DNA of 64,000 bases. Source: Persicaria tinctoria. Its lineage: Eukaryota; Streptophyta; Magnoliopsida; Caryophyllales; Polygonaceae. Made by a program: the position numbers and the translations under genes. The notes under the pieces are model-generated. The model ran no database searches and was not told the DNA's origin. It was given only the letters and a program-made list of their open reading frames with translations. Positions 58,640 to 64,000 of this stretch are shown in pieces. The stretch's first letter is position 1. Each line of letters opens with the position of its first letter. The stretch covers positions 11,576,001 to 11,640,000 of the forward strand of contig JBANSL010000002.1 in assembly GCA_037127255.1 (NCBI GenBank). Reading direction: 5' to 3'.

Positions 58640-60530
58640 GTTGTATGTAGACATTGTGGGGAATATTGCAATCGGTTAAAAATGATAAATCAACAATTTC
58701 AATATCCAAGAATAAAATCAGCCAAGAATTGACGAATGTTCAATGTACGTAGACGATTAAATAAAAATCTCATTTGAATAAAAAATTCAACTTTAATTGT
58801 GGGCGTGACACGTCAGCAAAATGCTTGCAGAATAAGTAATATTAATAGATTAATAGATAGATAGATAGATAATAGATAGATATATAATAGATATATTGCA
58901 GTCGGAAAAAAAAAATGAAAACATGTCTCAATATTTACGGCAATATAACCGAAAATAAAAAAAAATGAATGGATTCAAATCATATTTAAAATAGGAAACA
59001 AATATTTTAAAGTTTCCATAATAATATTGACCAATAAGAAAATCTCATTTGAATAAAAAATTCAACTTTAATTGTGGGCGTGACACGTCAGCAAAATGCT
59101 AGCAGAATTAGTAATATTAATAGATAGATAGATAGATAATAGATATATTGCAATCGGAAAAAGAAAATGAAACCATGTCTCGATATTTACGACAATACGC
59201 CCGAAAATAAAAAAAAGGAATGGATTCAAATCATATTTAAAATAGGAAACAAATACTTAAAGTTTCCATAATAATATTGACCAATAAGAAAATCTCATTT
59301 GAATAAAAAATTCAACTTTAATTGTGGGTGTGACACGTCAGCAAAATGCTAGCAGAATTAGTAATATTAATAGATTAATAGATAATAGATAAATATATTG
59401 CAATCGGAAAAAAAAATGGAAACAAATTTACAAATTGATTATTACATGTTCGTTGTATGTAGACATTGTGGAGAATATTGCAATCGGTTAAAAATGATAA
59501 ATCAACAATTTCAATATCCAAGAATAAAATCAGCCAAGAATTGACGAATGTTCAATGTACGTAGACAATTAAAATAGATCACAAATTGACATACAACATA
59601 TAAAATTAAATAATATTTTAGTATAAAAATAGGAAACAAATATGTTTAAAATAGGAAACAGATATTTTAAAATTTCAGCAATAATAATGACCAATAATAA
59701 AATACCATTTGAATTAAAAATTCAAGTTTAATTGTGAGCGTGACACATCAGCAATATAACCGAAAAGAGATTGCAATCGGGAAAAAAATGGAAACATGTC
59801 TCAATATTTACGACAATATAACCGAAAATTAAAAAAAGGGAATGGATTCAAATCATAATTAAAATAGGAAACAGATATTTTAAAGTTTCCATAATAATAT
59901 TGACCAATAAGAAAATCTCATTTGAATAAAAAATTCAACTTTAATTGTGGGCGTGACACGTCAGCAAAATGCTTGCAGAATAAGTAATATTAATAGATTA
60001 ATAGATAGATAGATAGATAATAGATAATAGATAGATATATAATAGATATATTGCAATCGGAAAAAAAAAATGGAAACATGTCTCAGTATTTACGGCAATA
60101 TAACCGAAAATAAAAAAAAAGAATGGATTCAAATCATATTTAAAATAGGAAACAAATATTTTAAAGTTTCCATAATAATATTGACCAATAAGAAAATCTC
60201 ATTTGAATAAAAAATTCAGCTTTAATTGTGGGCGTGACACGTCAGCAAAATGCTAGCAGAATTAGTAATATTAATAGATAGATAGATAATAGATATATTG
60301 CAATCGGAAGAAAAAAAATGGAAACATGTCTCAATATTTACGGCAATATAACCGAAAAAAAAAGAATGGATTCAAATCATATTTAAAATAGGAAACGAAT
60401 ATTTTAAATTTTCCATAATAATATTGACCAATAAGAAAATCTCATTTGAATAAAAAATTCAACTTTAATTGTGGGTGTGACACGTCAGCAAAATGCTAGC
60501 AGAATTAGTAATATTAATAGATATATGGAC
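58640..60530. repeat. Complex array of 210-280-bp units with GTGACACGTCAGC and TAATATTAATAGAT
   Basis: Seven copies of TTAATTGTGGGCGTGACACG, TCAGCAAAATGCTAGCAGAA and TTAGTAATATTAATAGAT occur; the GTGACACGTCA core lies at about 58,805, 59,080, 59,330, 59,740 (as GTGACACATCA), 59,953, 60,234 and 60,477. Units start around TTGCAATCGGAAAAA, then ATGTCTCAATATTTACG. A separate 130-bp block (58,621-58,755) recurs at 59,432-59,570. Runs of GATA follow several copies. The unit end resembles termini of small Helitrons, but this is not proven. Confidence 0.8.
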
Positions 60531-61676
60531 ATGTTTTGAGTTATTTTATTTTTTTTAAATTGAATTTTTTTTATAGTTTGTTGTTATTTAATGATTAATT
60601 AAAATTGATCAATCTAGAAAACTCAATCACTATCAAATGAGATGATTTCAAGAAATTAATTTACATATTGACAAATCATTTTATTTTGAGCACGTCTTTG
60701 TTAGGATCAAAATAGACAAATGAAATATACATCCATATGTAAATATAATTTTGACAACGAAAAATATCCACCAAAATATAATGAACATGTTTCAAAACTA
60801 ATACTAATATGTGCGTGAGATCGAGAGGGTGTAGGTATGTTCAAATTTTAAATTAGAACTCAAAAAATTTAAAAAGAAATTATAATTAAATAATTATCTT
60901 TGAAATATAATGAAGAAAATTAATAACCCAAATATAATAGAGTATCAACTGACCAAATAAAGAAGTTTATGAAATCTCTTGATTTTCTCTCTTTTTTTTA
61001 AAATAACTTGTAAATGATTAATTTTAATGAATAATTAGACATTATAAAATTTATAATATTTTTATTATTTATTTAAATCAAATTGGATTAATTGAAATCA
61101 ATGAAATCAAATCAAGCATTAGTTTTTGTGGTTCTTATTCTAGTTTAATCAAGCTTCACAACTCGACATATAGATCATGTATGGTATGTCATATTTGTTA
61201 ACCAAAATATGTTAATTAGAGATAATCTGGGTCATGTGTGGTATGTCCTTTTTTTTTTAGTGAGGAGAACACCAACATATAACAACGTTCGATCATACAC
61301 CCGATATGATCGATCGATAAACTTGATAAACATAAGCAAATTAAAGAAAAAGAAGCAACGTACGTTCCTCCACCATAAAAAATTCATAAGCATATACTTA
61401 AAATCTATTAAGAAAAGGATAATTAAAATTTGATTCATTCTCATTTTGAAATTTTGGAAGGTCAAATTTAAATTTATATTAGGTTAAATTTTCGTAATTA
61501 ATTGAATGAAAATCTTGCCAAGCAAGTAAAAAAAAATGAGAGAAGTGTAAGAGTCTACCATTCAATTAATTATGTGAAAGACATTTTTTTTTAATTATTG
61601 TGTCAAGGTAAAAAAAACATTTAATAATAATGATTGGAAGAAGTATAGATTAGTATGAATTCAAATTTTAAAATGA
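60531..61676. other. AT-rich intergenic sequence, no gene supported
   Basis: No open frame with recognisable content; two overlapping frames of about 75 codons (61,209-61,465) are on opposite strands and are low-complexity. No clear repeat was seen here. Confidence 0.55.
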
Positions 61677-61686
61677 GGAAAAAAAT

Positions 61687-62672
61687 GGGTAAATTACGCC
61701 ATTAGTCCCCAACGTTTCATACTTTTTTCTTGTTAGTCCCTAACCTTTCATTCATTCTATTCAAGTCCCTAACCTTTTATACCTATTTCATATTAGTCCT
61801 TAAACTTCTATTCATTCCATTCAAGTCCCTAACCTATTGAATTTGTTGCACTATTAGTCTAAATTATTTTAAAAAATTAAAAAAAAATATTTTAAAAATA
61901 ATATATACTAAATTGTAATTTTTAGTTGAATATTTAAGATTGGTTAAGAAAAATATTAAATTTTAATTAAATAATACGGAGTATTTCATAAACTTCGAAA
62001 TATAATAATAATAAATAAATAAAATAAGTTCACTTTATAGTGCGGTTAATTTTAATTAATAAAAATATATATATATAAATTAACTCTATAAATTTTTAGT
62101 GTTTGAAATCTACTTCATTTCCACTTTCTAAAATTAAGGATTACTATTTCTAATTTAATAAATTAGAATAAATTGGAAATTTTTAGGGGAATGCCTAAGA
62201 TTTGTAGATTTTAAATAATGAACATTTCTAATGTTAATTGATCGAAATTATTGTACGGAGTATTAAATAAATTGAACCACAATATTTTGGAAAAAATTGT
62301 GTTTCTTTTTGGACAAAGGGATGTATTTTTACTAAAAATTATAAATTATAGGTATTAAAAATAAATTAACAATGAGATTATTTAATTAAAAATTTTCTTA
62401 ACCAATCTTAAAGATTCACCTAAGAATTACAATTTAGTCTAAATTATTTAAAACAAAATAAAATATCTGATTTTATTTTTCAATTTTAAAAATAATATAG
62501 ACTTATAGTGCAAGAAATTCAATAGGTTAGGGACTTGAATGGAATGAATAGAAGGTTAAGGGCCAATATGAAATAGGTATAAAAGGTTAGGGACTTGAAT
62601 AGAATGAATGAAAGGTTAGGGACTAACAAGAAAAAAGTATAAAACGTTGGGGACTAGTGGCGTAATTTACCC
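61687..62672. mobile_element. Mutator-type MITE, 986 bp, 10-bp target duplication
   Basis: Terminal inverted repeats of about 180 bp: left GGGTAAATTACGCCATTAGT, right reverse complement GGGTAAATTACGCCACTAGT. Inside each TIR are sub-repeats AGTCCCTAACCTTTYATTCA and ATTCYATTCAAGTCCCTAAC. The 10-bp sequence GGAAAAAAAT lies on both sides (61,677-61,686 and 62,673-62,682), in the Mutator range. The AT-rich centre has no coding capacity. Confidence 0.9.
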
Positions 62673-63186
62673 GGAAAAAAATTGTCATGCTAAGATTTAA
62701 GAAAAAAGATATAGTTGAAGGATTTTAGTTTGTTTAGATTTGTTATGAATCAAAATAAACTGGTAATGATCAATTAATTGGTTGTAAAGTATAAGGATCC
62801 GTTCAGTTGAATTAATTGGATAAGTAAAAGAAAAGTATTAATTAATTGATTAGATTTATTTTTTTGGTGAGCAATAATTGATTAGATATTATACTCGGAA
62901 TTGGCACAATCTGTTTGGTGAATTCAAATCTCGCACATCAAGCCTGATTTATTTTTATTTTTTTATAATAAAAGTAGGCTAAACAAACTAAAAATGAGTC
63001 CACTTAAAATCAAATATTTTTGGTGAAAATTAAATAATCTAATTTTAATTAATAAAAGTCAAATAAATAGGAAGGTGGGCCTGTGATTGATAGAAAGCTT
63101 CCACATAAGCCTAATTTTAAGGGTTTTGTGACATGTGGCCTCTTAAACATCTGTTTTAGTATTATATTAGATATTAGATATAGATT

Positions 63187-63289
63187 TTAACCAAAAACCC
63201 CCTACTACACAACCTCATACAAGGTTAAAATTTTTAACCCCCAATTTTAGTAGTTTATTAACTACTAAAATTGGCATCCATACACACCC
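63187..63289. mobile_element. Right half of the split PIF/Harbinger-like MITE
   Basis: Contains AAGGTTAAAATTTTTAACC and an inner palindrome TTTTAGTAGTTTATTAACTA, and ends CCATACACACCC followed by TAA. It pairs with the half at 51,884. Confidence 0.6.
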
Positions 63290-63292
63290 TAA

Positions 63293-64000
63293 GACTTATT
63301 GTGTTCAACTTTCAATGTGGAACTCCTTTGGTATCATTCACATCTCTCAGCACATATGTACCCATACAAGATTAGCACTAAATGGTTCCAATTTTTAAAT
63401 CTAAATTTCAAATTAAGGCTTGATGGGATCATGGTATCCAAGCAATGTGATCACTCTAGCTCCTCAGCCTCCTCCTTTGCTTCCGACGGCTCCAACCATT
63501 GCAACTCCACTGCTGCCACTCCAAACACCGTACAACTTCGAACCATTGATGAAGGTATACTAGGGTTTCATATTAGGGCTCCTCCGCTCTCGGAGGATTA
63601 GGGCTTGATGTTAGAGGGGCTCAGCGGGGAGGTGTTGCAATGGCGGTACTGTCAATGTAGGAGGGAGGAGGTGTCATGGTGATGCCAACATCGCAGGTGT
63701 TGCCATGGTGGTATCAATGTAAGAGGGAAGGAGGTGTCATGGTGATGCCAACGTCAGAGAAAGGATCGATGGTTATGCAGTTATGCTGATGTGTTGGAGG
63801 TTAGGATAGAAGGTGAAAGAGAGGTGGGGTATTGTTGGTAATTACTGTGAAGTAGGCATATGTTCAGTAGCGGAACTAGGATTTTATCCAGAGGGTGCTA
63901 ATAAAAATTTTCGATAAAAATTTCGATTTTTTTGTGTGTATACTAATTAAGAAGATTTTTTATAAAAATATTGAGAAAACATTAAAATTATTATTTAAAT
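63293..64000. other. Intergenic sequence with a 64-bp tandem duplication and possible transposon start
   Basis: 63,649-63,756 holds two copies of TCAATGTARGAGGGARGAGG, then TGTCATGGTGATGCCAAC, about 64 bp apart. A 100-codon frame at 63,299-63,601 (Ser- and Asn-rich second half) resembles nothing I know. From 63,866 the words AGTAGCGGAACTAGGATTTT and AGAGGGTGCT look like the start of a common plant repeat that leaves the window; the same GGCGGACCCAGGAAC-type word is near 18,000. Confidence 0.45.

Larger units (their letters stand above)
52131..63180. mobile_element. Composite nested insertion splitting the MITE (Helitron-like outer ends, tentative)
   Basis: The sequence between the two MITE halves begins CTAGCTTAGTACCCCGTGCA and ends near TTTTAGTATTATATTAGAT. 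The second phrase resembles the Helitron-like terminus at about 57,228-57,243 (TTTAGTATTATAACTAG). The inside is AT-rich and holds, in order, unassigned sequence (52.2-53.3 kb), a solo LTR, a Helitron-like 3' end, a repeat array and a Mutator-type MITE. No gene is supported in it. The outer boundaries are an inference from the split MITE. Confidence 0.4.

Overview
This is nuclear DNA of a flowering plant, almost certainly a eudicot. It is AT-rich, has spliced genes with GT..AG introns, and carries plant-type LINEs, a Ty3/gypsy-like LTR element, a CACTA-like element, Mutator-like elements and MITEs. Fragments of plant gene families (IDD zinc finger, ABCC transporter, OBERON, SAUR) are also present. 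I cannot name the species. The window is a transposon-dense intergenic region: most of the bases lie in nested mobile elements and only two or three host genes are plausible.

Layout. 1-1,775: minisatellite, a tRNA-like sequence, and one well-conserved exon of a host gene on the minus strand. 1,816-13,694: four terminal-inverted-repeat elements (called A, B, C and D here) joined end to end through (TA)n tracts. B carries a broken INDETERMINATE-DOMAIN gene start; C carries an ABCC transporter fragment and an OBERON-like fragment. 13,882-17,035: a Mutator-like element (F) with a perfect 9-bp target duplication, holding a further (TA)n-targeted element (E). 18,000-18,164: a SINE-like sequence. 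18,590-25,406: a full-length but decayed LINE with a clear target duplication and a (TA)n tail. 26,035-42,410: a CACTA-like element that still holds an intact five-exon Ulp1-like protease gene, split by an 11.2-kb LTR retrotransposon with practically identical LTRs and no coding interior (a LARD-type element). 44,296-45,480: a host membrane-protein gene. 46,016 to about 51,690: a nearly intact L1-type LINE on the minus strand. 51,733-63,292: a SAUR fragment disrupted by a MITE, which is itself split by about 11 kb of nested DNA including a solo LTR of the same LTR family, Helitron-like ends and a repeat array. 61,687-62,672: a small Mutator-type MITE with a 10-bp duplication.

How the parts relate. 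Most of what looks coding belongs to transposons. The autonomous functions visible are LINE endonuclease/reverse transcriptase (two copies broken to different degrees, one remnant) and the CACTA-associated protease. The TIR elements A-E look non-autonomous: they have no transposase, but each carries dense arrays of a short motif in both orientations, and two carry captured host exons. This chain of (TA)n-seeking, motif-array elements is the least ordinary feature of the window.
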